Origin: Oreohelix idahoensis
Lineage: Eukaryota; Mollusca; Gastropoda; Stylommatophora; Oreohelicidae
Assembly (NCBI GenBank): GCA_024509875.1
Contig: JAMPIV010008525.1
Coordinates: forward strand, 1 to 64,000
Direction: 5' to 3'
Length of the DNA: 64,000 nucleotides
Under the pieces are notes generated by a model that was not told the DNA's origin, searched no databases, and saw nothing but the letters and a program-made list of their open reading frames with translations. A program made the translations under genes and the position numbers. Below are positions 35,378 to 48,099 of the stretch, piece after piece. Each line of letters begins with the position of its first letter. Within the stretch, counting starts at the first letter, position 1.

Positions 35378-38300
35378 TGCAAACTCTTTTCTAAATGCCA
35401 AACATCACTTACAAAGGTGGGTTTTCTGATTGGATGAATGTACTCAGAACTCTGGAGAATCATGAAGACAGCATGGAACATAAGAGGGCGATGTTTTGTT
35501 GGATAACAAGAAAGTCAAATAAAAATTCTGTCTATCAGCAACTTGAAAAACATATGACAAAAGCCATACAGTACTATTTTGAAGTACTGAAAAGAGTTGT
35601 AGCTGTTATAAAGTTTTTAAGTGAAAGAGGTTTGGCATTTAGAGGTCATGAGGAGAAGTGTGGCTCACCAAATAATGGAAACTTCAATGGCCCCCATTGA
35701 ACTTATTGCAGAATTCGACCCATTTTTACATGAACATCTCGAGAAATGTAAAAATGAAAAAGTACATGCTACTTACCCATCCAAAACCGTGTATGAAGAA
35801 TTGATAGAAATTATGGGAAAACATGTGCAAGATGAAATTGTGAATCAAATCAACAACCTAGACACCAAATACTACTCTATTATTGTTGACTCTACGCCTG
35901 ACCTGACACATGTTGACCAGCTGGTAATTGTGGTTCGATACTGCTATAATGGAAAACCCTGTGAGAGATTTTTAACACTTTTAACGATAGAAAAACCATT
36001 CATCCACGACCTTGTTCAACACAATACCATACGTCCTGGGTGAACATAAGCTTTCACTTGAAAATATCCGTGCTCAGTCCTACGATAATGCATCTAACAA
36101 GAAGGGCTCGGAGAAAGGGCTGCAAGCACTCTTTAAAAACATTAACAAGTACGCAGACTATGTACCATGCGCAGCACATTCACTTAACCTTGTTGGAGAA
36201 AAAGCAGTGTCTACTGTACCTGAAGTTGTTGATTATTTTGGTATTTTGCAGGAGCTGCATGTTTTCTTTTCTGGATCTCCACGAAGATGGGGGATTTTAA
36301 ACACACAGGACAATGTACATTTTTCTCTAAAGAGCTTAAGTGTAACTAGATGGTCTGTACACTATGAAGCAGACCGGGCAATTAAACATGGATATATGGG
36401 TATGTTACAAACTCTCCAACATATTTTTGTAGACTCAGAAGAGCAGCCTGAATGTAAACGAGATGCAAAGAATTTATACAACAAGTTGGTACAGCTGGCA
36501 TATGCTATTTTAACAGTCGTTTGGGAAGAAGTGCTGGAGCGTTTCAACAAAACAAGTAAGAAACTCCAAACCCCTGGTTTTGATGTATTTGAAGGTTATC
36601 TTCTGCGTTCATCTTTACTTTCGTTTGTTAAAGAACTCAGAGAAAATTCAGCCGATAGGATTGTACACTATGAATCAGAAGCCAAAGGTTTGTGTGAAGA
36701 TATCACTTCAAGTTATTCTGATGCTTCCACACGCATTGTTACAAGGACATTATCAGATGGAACAAGTGGTATTGCTTCTTTGAGAGGAGCTGACAAATTT
36801 AGGATAGAAGTATTAGAAGTTCTATATCAACTCTATGACTGCTTGATAATCCAGTTACGCAAGAGGATTGACCCATATGAGCAGATTGCGAAAAGGTTCG
36901 AGTTCCTCTCAAAATTGGTGAACAATTCTGAAATTGATGAGGACAGCATTAAACTTATAATATCGTATTACAAAGATGGTATTGACCACAAATTAGAAAA
37001 CGAGTGTTATCAGTTCAAAGAATATTTGCACCTTAGGAAATCCCAGAACACAGAAGAAAACACGCCATCTAAAATGCAATGCGCAGTGTGTAAGTTCTTC
37101 AGCTTATTTGTGAGCAACACCTAATTGAAGTGTTCCTCAATATTACTACTGCGCTTAAGCTGTATTTGACAATGCCCATCACGAGCTGTGAAGCAGAAAG
37201 GAATTTTTCAAAGCTATCCTTTATAAAAAAAACAAATTTCGGTCTACCATGACTGAAGAGCGCTTAAATTCTTTATGCATATTGTCTCTAGAAAATGACA
37301 TTGCAAGGAAGCTCTCAAATGACAAAACTTTACGTGAATATGTTGCTAGAAAAAACCGAAACAAGAGTATTTTGTAAAATGTGCTTCGTGTAGTATGTTC
37401 TGGTAAGTTTAACTTTTCCTTCTGAGCACAAATCTCTTACGGATACACCTTGTCAGCCTTGTTTTTTAACAAATGTATTAAAATATTTTATATTTTCCTA
37501 ATTGCTAATTTTCTTATCTTATACTTTTCTTGGTATGTCTTCAACGAACTAATTCTGAATGATGGAGGCAATCATTGAAATAATTAAGATTTAAAAAATC
37601 ACATATACCAAGGTGGATAGTGGTTTAGTGATCAGAACATATGCCTTCCAAGCAAATGTTCTGCATTCAACTCCCATCAGAGTTGTTTCTTCAGGTCCAC
37701 CAAGTCTATTTATCTCTATAATACATTTCTTTCCCATCCTCACAAATTTTTTTTTAAATAAAAGGGGCCCCTCCAAGAGTTCAAGCTTCGGGGCCCCCAA
37801 AATGTAGACCCGCCACTGAGCCTACCTACTTTATTTAAGTGGTCAAGATTCGCTGCTTTATTTTTTAATAAAGTGGCAATCTATTATCACTGGTCTAGGC
37901 TACCAACTCTTAAATAATTTTGTAAATTTTTGGTGCAACGTTTTTCTTCCTAGATTTGATATTCTGTTCATAATTTGTTTAATTTGTTTGTTTTTTTTTT
38001 TTTTTTTTTTGCTGTTAGCTGTTTGCTTTGCTTTGTTGTATTTTTTTTTTTTTTGGTCGTTCTCTTAATCTTTCCAGTTATATTTTGATCATTTAAATAT
38101 TTCCAATAAATTAATGTCATAATATTCAGTGTCGGCACTATATAACTATAAAAAAAGTATGTTTGCGTAAACTTCGCTGCTTTATTTTTCAATAAAACAG
38201 ACCACACAGACTGCAGGAGGTCCATGAATGCAGACACACTCACTTCTTTTTTACAGTGTAAGATTAACATTGATACATGCTGTGCAGACTTTAAGCCCAC

Positions 38301-38603
38301 AAATGCAATTCTGCAAAGTGCTAAAAGTGCATGTGTTGATTATAATACAAAACACTGTGCATCGAAAGAATAGTACCTCACGATCACTAAGTTTTTTTTG
38401 TGTGTAAAGAACAGCATGAGACTATTAGCATGTTTTATATCACACTAATTCAAATGCTAATAGATTTGTATATGTCATTTCTCGTTTTAAAACTGTATTG
38501 TGTATAATTTATTAATATATTTTTTGCGTAAGGATTTTTTGGTGTTTGTAAGGATTTTTGTGGTCCGGCGTACAGATTTTTGTCTCAGGAAGTTGACAGG
38601 TAT

Positions 38604-38843
38604 ACTATGCTAAGAGAATCAAAAACTTGTTTCATGTACTCTCAGCATGCAAGGTGTCACTTGAACAAGGACAATATGCATGGTGATTCAGTAAAGTGAT
38701 ATATCAGCAAGGTTGAAGGCAAAATCAACACATCCTAAAAAAAATCAACATTAACTAACCAACTATTTTAATAATGCTAATTACTGGGAAATGGCAGTAA
38801 ATCTACTTGAGCGAGCAACATAACCTGAGACCACTAGAAAGTC
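38604..38843. other. No gene seen
   Basis: Non-coding sequence between the TIR-bounded nest and a LINE-associated region. No repeat recognised. Confidence 0.4.
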
Positions 38844-39386
38844 TCAAGTGCAACCAGATGTCATACTGTATTTCCTGTTCTCACACGTGATTATAAAGAT
38901 TGAGCTGACAGTGTCATCTGAATTCAGATCTTGACAAAACTGCAGAAACGCCTCAAGCTCATTGTGAACAGCTTTGATGGGCAATGGAATTCCGGACAGC
39001 AAGTCCATACTTTCACAATTACTGCAAGTTGGCAGAATGGATAAATAAACCAACCCGGAAATTGTGTCCAAGGTGAGTGGGTTAAAATACCAGTACAAGA
39101 AAAAATCAATTGGCTGATAAAACTTCAGAGTCATGACCCAAGTGAGCTTGCCCCTCCTAGAATCTAAAGAAGGTAAAATGGCCAAAAACACTTGTCTGAT
39201 GGATGGAAACTTCTGATGATCAGATTTCACGGCACGTGATTCCAAATGCTTCTGTTGCAAACAAACTGTGTTATTTCCTATGAAATTCCTATTTCCTATT
39301 TCAAAAAGCAAATTGTCTCTTTGTGACCCTTTTCCCATCCCTGTGGAGGATGGTGTTAAAGACAATGTAAGCCTGTACGAAAGCAC
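38844..39386 (-). other. Unclassified 180-codon reading frame
   Basis: An open frame without stops on the minus strand, with hydrophobic parts (FFLYWYFNPLTLDTISGLVY). No domain is recognised. It could be chance, part of a decayed element, or the shadow of the RNase H-containing LINE just to the right. Not claimed as a gene. Confidence 0.25.
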
Positions 39387-39389
39387 TTA

Positions 39390-40010
39390 GCCACCATGCT
39401 AAGGGATTGAAAAATCTGATAAACTCACTTGAAAGCCTAGCCAGATGCTTCAACAAGTGCACAATCCAGAAGATGCCAGCCCATTGCAATATTCCAGATA
39501 ACGAGGTGGCTGACAGACTTGCTAAGGAAGGAGGAACTTTATAACAAAATGACAAAGGGACAACTTATGAAATGGCAAAAAAGACTATAAAAGCCACATT
39601 CAAGCCCAAAGGGGAAAAAGAACACCCTGGCCATATTTTTTTTAATGATGCATATCGCAGCTATCTAGGCGAGACCAGATCATCATTTTTCGGCTACGCA
39701 CTGGACACAACAAATTGGGATACCCACAAATACAGGATTGGTACAACAGATCTCTGCACCTGTGTCATCCGCCCCATGACAGCTGAAGATCTGCTGCAGT
39801 CTTGCCCAACGTACAGCAATGAACGGAGTAGTAAATGGCAACACACTTCTTCTTTCCACGAAAAACTGTTTGGAGATGTCTGGAACCTTGTGGTGCCTTT
39901 ATTAGAGTCATTAATGTGGAAGTCTGAGGTTGAACGAGGAAGAAGAAGTACGAAAGTACTTAAGTGTACTGTTGCAGTAACAATATCAAAGATGTGCAGG
40001 TTGTAATATT
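39390..40010 (+). pseudogene. LINE fragment: end of RNase H and C-terminal tail
   Basis: Reads MPAHCNIPDNEVADRLAKEG (C-terminal RNase H motif), a stop near 39543, then KTIKATFKPKGEKEHPGH and, after a frame change, RIGTTDLCTCVIRPMTAEDL. This is the conserved tail of Jockey/I-type LINEs. The 5' part is missing. Confidence 0.85.
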
Positions 40011-40079
40011 GGTTTCTTAAGATGACATTGCTAACCTTCAAAATTGCCCTTTACAACATACTTGGTAGGGTTCAGTGGT

Positions 40080-41985
40080 CCTATACTTAGTAGGGTGCAG
40101 TGGTCCTATCTCTTCCTTCCTAACACTGAAAGGGTTAGAGCAAGCCCTGAAGAAATTAAAACTTAGAAAGTCCCCAGGGCCGGACAAGATCCATAATGAA
40201 ATGCTACTCCACCTGGGCCCATATGGGAGAGAAGCAATCCTCAATCTAATCAATAAGACATGGAGATCAGGCAAACTCCCAAAAGCCTGGAGGAATGCAC
40301 ATATTGTCCCCATTTTAAAAATCAACAAACCACCAGATGAACCCAAAAGCTATCGTCAGATATCTCTAACATCATGCCTGGGCAAAATTGCTGAAATAAA
40401 CACACGTCTCTATTGGTTGTCGGCGTCTGTGGCCTAATGGATATGAACGCAGTTTCATAATCCAGATATACCATGTTCGAAACCTGCTGCAGGCGGTTTG
40501 GTGGCAGATCGCTTTGTGTGGATTTTTAACAATGGTATAAGCGCCGTACCGTTCAGAAAGCAATGGCAAACTACTGAACGTAAAAATTGCCTAGAAAAAT
40601 CACAAACAGCCAATAAAAGCTGGGGTTGATTGCCACGTCCTGTAAAGGATAAGCAACTAACTCTATTGGTTCCCTGAGAGTTCCAGTATTCTATGTCATG
40701 AACAGGCAGGCTTCAAAACCAGCAGCTGCGCAGAAGACCAGCTTTTCCGGTTGATGCAGAGAATTCATGATGGCGTCCAGAATAAGAAACATACTGTGGC
40801 CATCTTCTTTGACCTCCAGTAAGCCTATGATCGTTTATGGAGAAAAGGTATCGTGATGAAGATGATTGGCATTGGAATACATGGCAGGTTATACAACTTG
40901 ATAAAATGTTTTTTGATTGATCGAACAATCCAGACAAAGATAAACAATGCAATCTCATCTAAAGAAGTCTTAGAGGAGGGCTTACCATAAGGCTCATTAT
41001 TAAGCTGCACTCTATTTCTCATTTATATCAATGACCTAGCCGACCAGATCAAAGCCGAAAAAGCTCTTTACGCTGATGACCTGGCAATATGGCTAGGTCA
41101 TGAGAATGTTGAAAGTGAAGCTCAAAGACTAAACGGAGACCTTAGAAGACTGCATGAGTACTGCCAAACATGGAAACTAAAGGTCAACTATACAAAGACT
41201 GTGTACACTATCTTTACCAAAAGTCATAAAGTAGCCAAGAAGAATATCAACCTGTAGCTAGACAAACACCAAGTGACAAAAGAAGAACATCCCATGTATC
41301 TTGGAGTCACACTTGATCAGCATCTCAGCATCAAGAACCATATTGAGAATACAAAGAATAAAGCATTAAGGCGATTACAACTATTGAAGAGGCTTGCTGG
41401 CACTACATTGGGATCGGACAAGGATACTCTGAGAGGCTTGTACCTTGGCCTTGTCCGTTCTGTAATAGAGTACAACAACTCATTGCTTACAGCTTGCTCC
41501 AAAACATACCTAGTCTCTCGACAGAGTGCAAAGCAAAGCCCTTCGACTAATAAGTGGAGCTATGAGATCAATTCAAACTGCTGCATGTGAAATACACACA
41601 AATGTGGAACCCCTTGGTTGGTTGCGGAGAGATAAAGCTGCTTAAGAAGTTTAGAAAAGATGTAAGAGAATGAACCGAAGCCACTCAAGTAGGCACCTTG
41701 TAGAAAACTGTGTACACAAGCAAAGAATAAAACGCAAGTCAGTCCATGAAATACAAGATAGATACCACCTCCCAGAAAGAAGACAAGATATACAGAAAGT
41801 AGTACGGAATTTACCACCACATACCCGCTTAAAAACACCAGAAGTACAGATGAAATTAGTAGATGGGACAACCCAGTCAATCTTATGAGTTCATCACAAA
41901 GAACCCTGAAGAATGGGTGCCTGTCTTTACTGACGAATCTGGATTTAAGGCCACCATCAAAGCAAGCTATGGAGTTTACATGTTT
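40080..41985 (+). pseudogene. LINE RT (Jockey/I-like), split by a SINE and cut at its 3' end
   Basis: RT fingers at 40130-40400 (LKLRKSPGPDKIHNEMLL, NAHIVPILKINKPPDEPKSY). The SINE at 40419-40660 interrupts. Palm at 40700-41100 (CHEQAGFKTSS, VAIFFDLQ then stop, ALYADDLAIW). Thumb at 41273-41520 (KEEHPMYLGVTLDQHLSIKN). RNase H start at about 41900 (NPEEWVPVFTDESGFKATIK). It is cut at about 41985 by a small repeat and a TA array. At least four stops. Confidence 0.88.
40419..40660 (+). mobile_element. tRNA-derived SINE (second type), 11-bp TSD
   Basis: Head GTCTGTGGCCTAATGGATAT (A box) with the B-box-like GTTCGAAACC about 45 bp on; body of about 170 bp. Perfect CTCTATTGGTT at 40408-40418 and 40661-40671. 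Removing SINE plus one repeat rejoins the LINE RT frame. Distinct from the SINEs at 10013, 14414 and 17087. Confidence 0.9.
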
Positions 41986-42085
41986 TTTTAAAATAAAATT
42001 TTGCCTCGTTTTGGCGAGGCGCGTCCCGTTCAACCTATTCGGTTATATTAGGGCGCATGACTAAATATAAAAGACCTGTAGGTCT
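41982..42085 (-). repeat. Small structured repeat, copy 1
   Basis: About 100 bp that match 47983-48099, including the hairpin GCCTCGCCAAAACGAGGC and a second potential stem around AACCGAATAGGTT (minus-strand sense). It ends the LINE sequence at 41985 and is followed by the TA array. The TSD cannot be determined here. Confidence 0.7.
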
Positions 42086-42089
42086 ATAC

Positions 42090-42820
<731 letters not shown>

Positions 42821-42824
42821 TTCT

Positions 42825-44930
42825 TAGGTGTGTTCTTAGGTCAGTTTCTTGCGCTGATTTCAGATTTGAAATCCGTTTATCTCTATCACGTCGGGTTCTT
42901 AAGATATTTGTGAATAAATATATTTTTGGGAAACCGTTATTTGCTCCGTTTCATTTTTACTATATAACTTTTTAAAAATTAATAAAATGCAAAATAATTC
43001 TACTTTTTTATACTGCTAAAAGATGCATGACATATGTTACGTTATATTTCAAATAGTTACTGTATTTTGAAATAATTCTGAGTGAAATATGGCTTCTAGA
43101 AGTTGTAGAAATTCGGCTGATCTGTTCTGTTACGTGTGCGGATATTTTACCGATCGTGTTCACCAGAAAAACTTTACACCATTGCTAAAGAAAGCATATG
43201 AACTTTATTTCGATTCGAAAGTTGATGATGCAAATAAATCTTGGAAGCCAAATGCAGTTTGTTCGACTTGTGCAAATACATTGGCAGGTTGGTTACGAAA
43301 ATCGCCGAAGCATAAGTCGATGCCTTTTGGAGTGCCAGTAATATGGCGTGAACCGACAAATCACGCTACTGATTGTTACTTCTGCTTGACAAATATCTAT
43401 GGTTTTACTTTTAAAACTAGAAAGTCTGTGGTTTATCCAAATATTGATTCGGTTTCGAAACCAGTGCCTCATGATCCAATCACGTGTCCGATCCCAGTTC
43501 CACCAGAACAATATCCGTTGGACGTGAATGAACCATCAGAAAGTGATAGTTTACCTGCTTTAGAAACTAATTCTGACTCGGATTAATTACCGGTGAATGA
43601 TGGTGTTCACTTAATTAACCATTCAGAACTTTCAGATCTAATACGTGATCTCGCTCTCACCAAAGGACAAGCGGAATTACTCGATTCGCGACTCAAAGAA
43701 TGGAATCTTTTAGCACCCAATACTCCGATATCTAAATTTCGTCATAGACACAGAGAACTTGTTCAATACTTTGAGATGGATGATGACATTTGCTATTGCA
43801 AAGATGTAAAAGGTCTAATGGTGCACCTCGGTCATGAGCACATAGTCAACGAATGGTGACTTTTCATCGACTCTTCCAAGACTAGTCTAAAAGCCGTGTT
43901 ATTGCATAATGGAAATTTATTTTCATCAATTCCAGTCGCCTACTCTGTTCATATGAAAGAAACTTATGACAATATGGCTATACTTTTGGCAAAAATAAAG
44001 TACAATGACTACCAATGACGGATTTGTGGAGACCTAAAGGTCATTGCAATTCTCACGGGCATGCAGACTGGGTATACTAAATTTTGTTGCTTCCTATGTG
44101 AATGGGACAGCTGCAACAGACAGGAACATTATGCAAGAAAGGTGTGGCCTATCAGGGATCGTATGCAGCTCGGGCATAAAAATGTAATACACGAGCCATT
44201 AGTTAACAAAGACAGCATCATGTTACCACCGTTACATATAAAGTTGGGGCTCATGAAGAATTTCGTAAAAGCGTTAGAGAAAACGAGCAAAGCTTTCACT
44301 TATCTTCGAGAAAAGTCTCCGCAAATTAGCGATGCAAAGATAAAGGAAGGTATCTTTGTAGGACCTCAGATTAGGAAAGTTATTGCAGACAAACAATTCG
44401 AGAACTTGTTACATGGTAGTGAACTTCGCGCATGGATGGCATTCAAATCGATCGTCGATAACTTTCTGGGAGATCACAAATCTGTCGACTATGTGCATAT
44501 TGTTAAGCAGTGCATAGATGCATACAGAATTATGGGCTGTAACATGTCCCTCAAAATCCATTTGCTCGATTCGCATCTTGACTTTTTCCCTGACAACCTT
44601 GGCGAAGTCAGCGATGAACATGGAGAACGATTCCATCAAGATATCGCCGTAATGGAGTCACGTTATCAAGGACGGTGGAGTGTGACCATGCTTGCCGATT
44701 ATTGTTGGATGCTTCATCGCGATGTACCACATGCCATTCACCGACGAAAGTCGACTGCAAAGAAATTCAAGCCTACATAACTGTTATACTTCTTGTACAA
44801 ATGATGTTGTAATACTGTATGCGTTGTTAAAAAACTTCAATTGCGTATTTCTAGAGATCCCGACCTGATAGAGAAAAACGGTTTGCAGATTTAAAAACAG
44901 CGCATTAAAATTGACCAGAAAAACATAGAA
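42825..44930 (+). mobile_element. DNA transposon with about 75-bp imperfect TIRs
   Basis: Left end 42833-42900 and the reverse of the right end 44858-44925 share GGTCA-TTT, TGCGCTG, TCTCTATCA and GGTCGGG in the same order and spacing (roughly 70-75% identity). They enclose a single transposase-like gene. The exact ends and TSD are not settled. Confidence 0.75.
43089..44780 (+). pseudogene. Transposase-like protein of an unclassified family, three in-frame stops
   Basis: One continuous frame of 564 codons with stop codons at 43584 (TAA), 43857 (TGA) and 44016 (TGA) and no frameshift. N-terminal Cys pairs (FCYVCGYF, VCSTCANTL, DCYFCLTNI) suggest zinc binding. Then MPFGVPVIWREPTNH, FIDSSKTSLKAVLLHNG, ICGDLKVIAIL, CCFLCEWDS, LPPLHIKLGLMKNFVKAL, CNMSLKIHLLDSHLDFFPDN, SDEHGERFHQDI. 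The acidic residues in FIDSS, ICGDL and SDEHGERF could form a DDE site (inference). Similar proteins occur as unnamed predicted genes in many invertebrates. I cannot name the superfamily. Confidence 0.75.
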
Positions 44931-44962
44931 ATGTTAGAGAAAGAAAAAATTTTTTTTTTTTT

Positions 44963-45077
44963 TTGTTAGCCAGTGTGATTGATCCTAAGTATTCGAATTC
45001 ATTGACACTTTCCAGTTCTTCGTTATCAATTTCAATTTCTGGTTTGGTCTTTACTTTGTCTGTTGTCAATACTTTGG

Positions 45078-45085
<8 letters not shown>
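44963..45085 (-). pseudogene. Short LINE RT scrap
   Basis: Minus strand reads KTKPEIEIDNEELESVNEFE, then YLGSITLAN, the thumb start of LINE RTs. Flanked by a T-run (44949-44965) and TA/TG microsatellites (45077-45127). Confidence 0.65.
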
Positions 45086-45127
<42 letters not shown>

Positions 45128-45131
<4 letters not shown>

Positions 45132-45595
45132 CCAGATGAATCCTCCGACGAGCTGTTTGATGCATGTGGGGAGTATAGCTCTAACTATGAAGCTGAATCA
45201 CTGCACTGGAAACAGCTGTATACCATCTGAAGACTGTATTTGATGCCTTTCCCTCAAAGGTTCAAAACATTGTCATTTTTACTGATTCAACGTCTGCCCT
45301 TCAAGCTCTGGAAGGCAGTGGACTGAATTAGCCAAACTAATCCTGAATGCTGATCAGCTTATCACTTCCTATGGCATCAGAATTTTTATGCAGTGGATCC
45401 TTGGCCACTCAAATACACCAGGTAATGACAAAGCAGACAGATTAGCAAAGAAGGGAACAAGACAAGAACAACCATTCACAGCGACAACTCTCTAAACAGC
45501 CAAATCACTCATAAGAACAACAACAAAGAAACTTGGCTGAACAGATGTACCATGGGAAACACCGGAAGAGATGTATAGAGACAAATGGCTGGTTG
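45128..45595 (+). pseudogene. LINE RNase H fragment
   Basis: Across stops and shifts reads GEYSSNYEAE, NIVIFTDSTSALQALEGSG, IRIFMQWILGHSNTPGNDKA, DRLAKKGTRQEQ, then EEMYRDKW. RNase H of a Jockey/I-type LINE. Confidence 0.75.
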
Positions 45596-46560
<965 letters not shown>

Positions 46561-47982
46561 GTGCCAATTGTTGTCATAGCCAGGAGTGGAACTGAGGACG
46601 AGCTCTCAATATCTGACCAGATGTTCCTAAGGCGTGCGCAACACATAGCCTCTGACAACAAAAGTCCAGCTCCTGGCCTTCTCGTGGCGGCACCGTTTAA
46701 TACTAACAGGAGAAGTGGCGAAGGGCAAGTGTCTGGAGCCTTAAAACCAGATTGCTCCAGGTACATTTTTGTATGTACCTGCAAGGATACTTGGAGAGGA
46801 GATGGGCACCGCCAAGCAAACCTCTTGCCCACTTAAATGCTATGATGGAAAGTCAACTCAGTAATAATATGCCGGATCGGCCGAGGCCCGGATTAACAAC
46901 GACCGCTCTCACAATGTCCCCTGAGAGGGTTAAGTCAGCGAAAGGGGTACAAACACTTGTTTTGAACTTTCCTAGTTTTGTTGTTGGAACTTGGAATGTA
47001 CGCACACTATATGTGTGTGGAAAAGTCAGAGAACTAACACATGAACTTGTTAGATACTCGTGGGACATCCTGGGCCTAGCAGAAGTCAAATGGACAGGAT
47101 TAGGTGAATATATAACGGATGATGGTCACAAAATTTGGTTTAGTGGTGATGAGTCCAAACATCAGCATGGAAAAGGTTTTATTGTACATAAAGATAGATT
47201 GAACTCTGTCATCAGCTGCACCCCAGTAAATAGCAGGCTTATCACCATACGTATTGCAGCACATCCAAAGAGCATCTCCGTCACACAGCTATATGCCCCC
47301 ACTACCGACTATGAGGATGATGCAATTTATACATTTTATGAAAATACGGATGAAACAATTAAGAAAATTCGAAAGAAAGATCTTCTCATCGTGCTAGGTG
47401 ATTGGAATGCTAAAATAGGGCCAGATGCATACGGTCAGTGGGCCGGCACGGTGGGGAAATTTGGGACAGGAGAAACCAACAATCGTGGACTAAGGCTACT
47501 AGAATTTGCCAGCAACTAAAAACTAACCCTTGCAAATACACTATTTCCTCATAAGTTATCAAGAAGAACAACGTGGCATGCCCCGAAAACTGAGATACAT
47601 GGCCAAATTGATTTCATTCTTGTATCCAAAAGATTTAAGTCCAGTATTAATAAAGCCAAGACTAGGACTTTTCCTGGCGCCGACATTGGTAGTGATGACG
47701 ACATGGTATTGATGACGCTCAAGCTTAAACTCAAAAAGAATTATAATCAAAACAGATGTTCTCAGTTAAGATTCAATTTAGACAAACTGAAAGATCCAGA
47801 AATCGCGGGAATCTTTGAGGCAACTGTTGGAGGAAAATTTGCAGCTCTCCACTTTCTGGAGGATGATATCAACTCAATCACAGAGAACACGATAGACGTG
47901 CTCATTGAATCAGCAACAAAAATACTTGGTAAAAGAAAGAAAATAAACAAACCATGGGTTACATATGACATTCTGAAGTTAT

Positions 47983-48099
47983 TTATTTTTTAAAAATAAA
48001 GTTTTGCCTCGTTTTGGCGAGGCGCGTCCCGTTCAACTTATTCGGTTATATTAGGGCGCATATCCAAACACAAAAGACACTTAGGTCTGAGATTCTTTT
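47983..48099 (-). mobile_element. Small structured retroposon, copy 2, 12-bp TSD
   Basis: 117 bp inserted in the LINE above and flanked by a perfect TTCTGAAGTTAT at 47971-47982 and 48100-48111. In the minus sense it has a possible stem AACCGAATAAGTT, a perfect 6-bp stem GCCTCG-CCAAAA-CGAGGC and an A/T-rich 3' end. No tRNA A or B box was recognised. Removing it and one TSD copy restores the LINE frame. Confidence 0.85.

Larger units (their letters stand above)
33855..37376 (+). pseudogene. hAT transposase (TTF zinc finger, DUF4371-like core, hAT dimerisation domain)
   Basis: Would cut and paste the hAT element. N-terminal part 33855-34427 (SGYQKRKFKEKQSDEISKCQ; LENWPITVDNDFI; DDVYTESSWVCKEQNRSFSN). 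The TTF zinc finger starts at SWLVYSKSKGC (another frame, 34370-34415) and continues after two inserted elements at 35081 (CFVCKLF) and 35395 (ITYKGGFSDW). The RNase H-like core lies at 35621-36043 (YYSIIVDSTPDLTHVDQLVI) and 36012-37124 (ENIRAQSYDNASN, CAAHSLNLVGE, LSVTRWSVHYEA). The C-terminal dimerisation region at 37128-37376 has LTMPITSCEAERNFSKLS. At least four frameshifts plus the insertions make it inactive. Confidence 0.92.
33205..37818 (+). mobile_element. hAT-family DNA transposon (4.6 kb) with TIRs and 8-bp TSD
   Basis: Ends are CAGTGGCGG (33205) and its inverse CCGCCACTG (37818), with further inverted similarity around the GGGGCCCC and AAGCTT sequence on both sides. Flanks GGCCTACC (33197-33204) and AGCCTACC (37819-37826) match at 7 of 8 positions, the TSD length of hAT elements. 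The transposase gene runs on the plus strand from 33855 to 37376. Three later insertions lie within (33373-33548, 34416-35075, 35110-35377). Confidence 0.93.
32740..38200. repeat. Tandem repeat of about 330-360 bp units, split by the hAT element
   Basis: Landmarks such as TTAATCTTTMCAGTTATAT, TCCRATAAATTAAT and ATTATCACTGGTCTAGGCTA recur at about 32760-32950, 33085-33200 continued at 37819-37960, and 38065-38200. The hAT element was inserted into the second unit. Confidence 0.75.
32185..38603. mobile_element. Candidate TIR-bounded element hosting the hAT insertion
   Basis: The ends are inverted copies of ATACCTGTCAAC (32185-32196 and 38592-38603). Both inner flanks carry related GTAC/TTTTTGT sequence (for example CGTACAGAT). 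Without the hAT insertion the element would be about 1.8 kb, non-coding, with a C/A homopolymer region (32298-32374) and tandem units. No TSD was recognised, so the call is tentative. It could be a fold-back or a decayed non-autonomous element. Confidence 0.5.
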
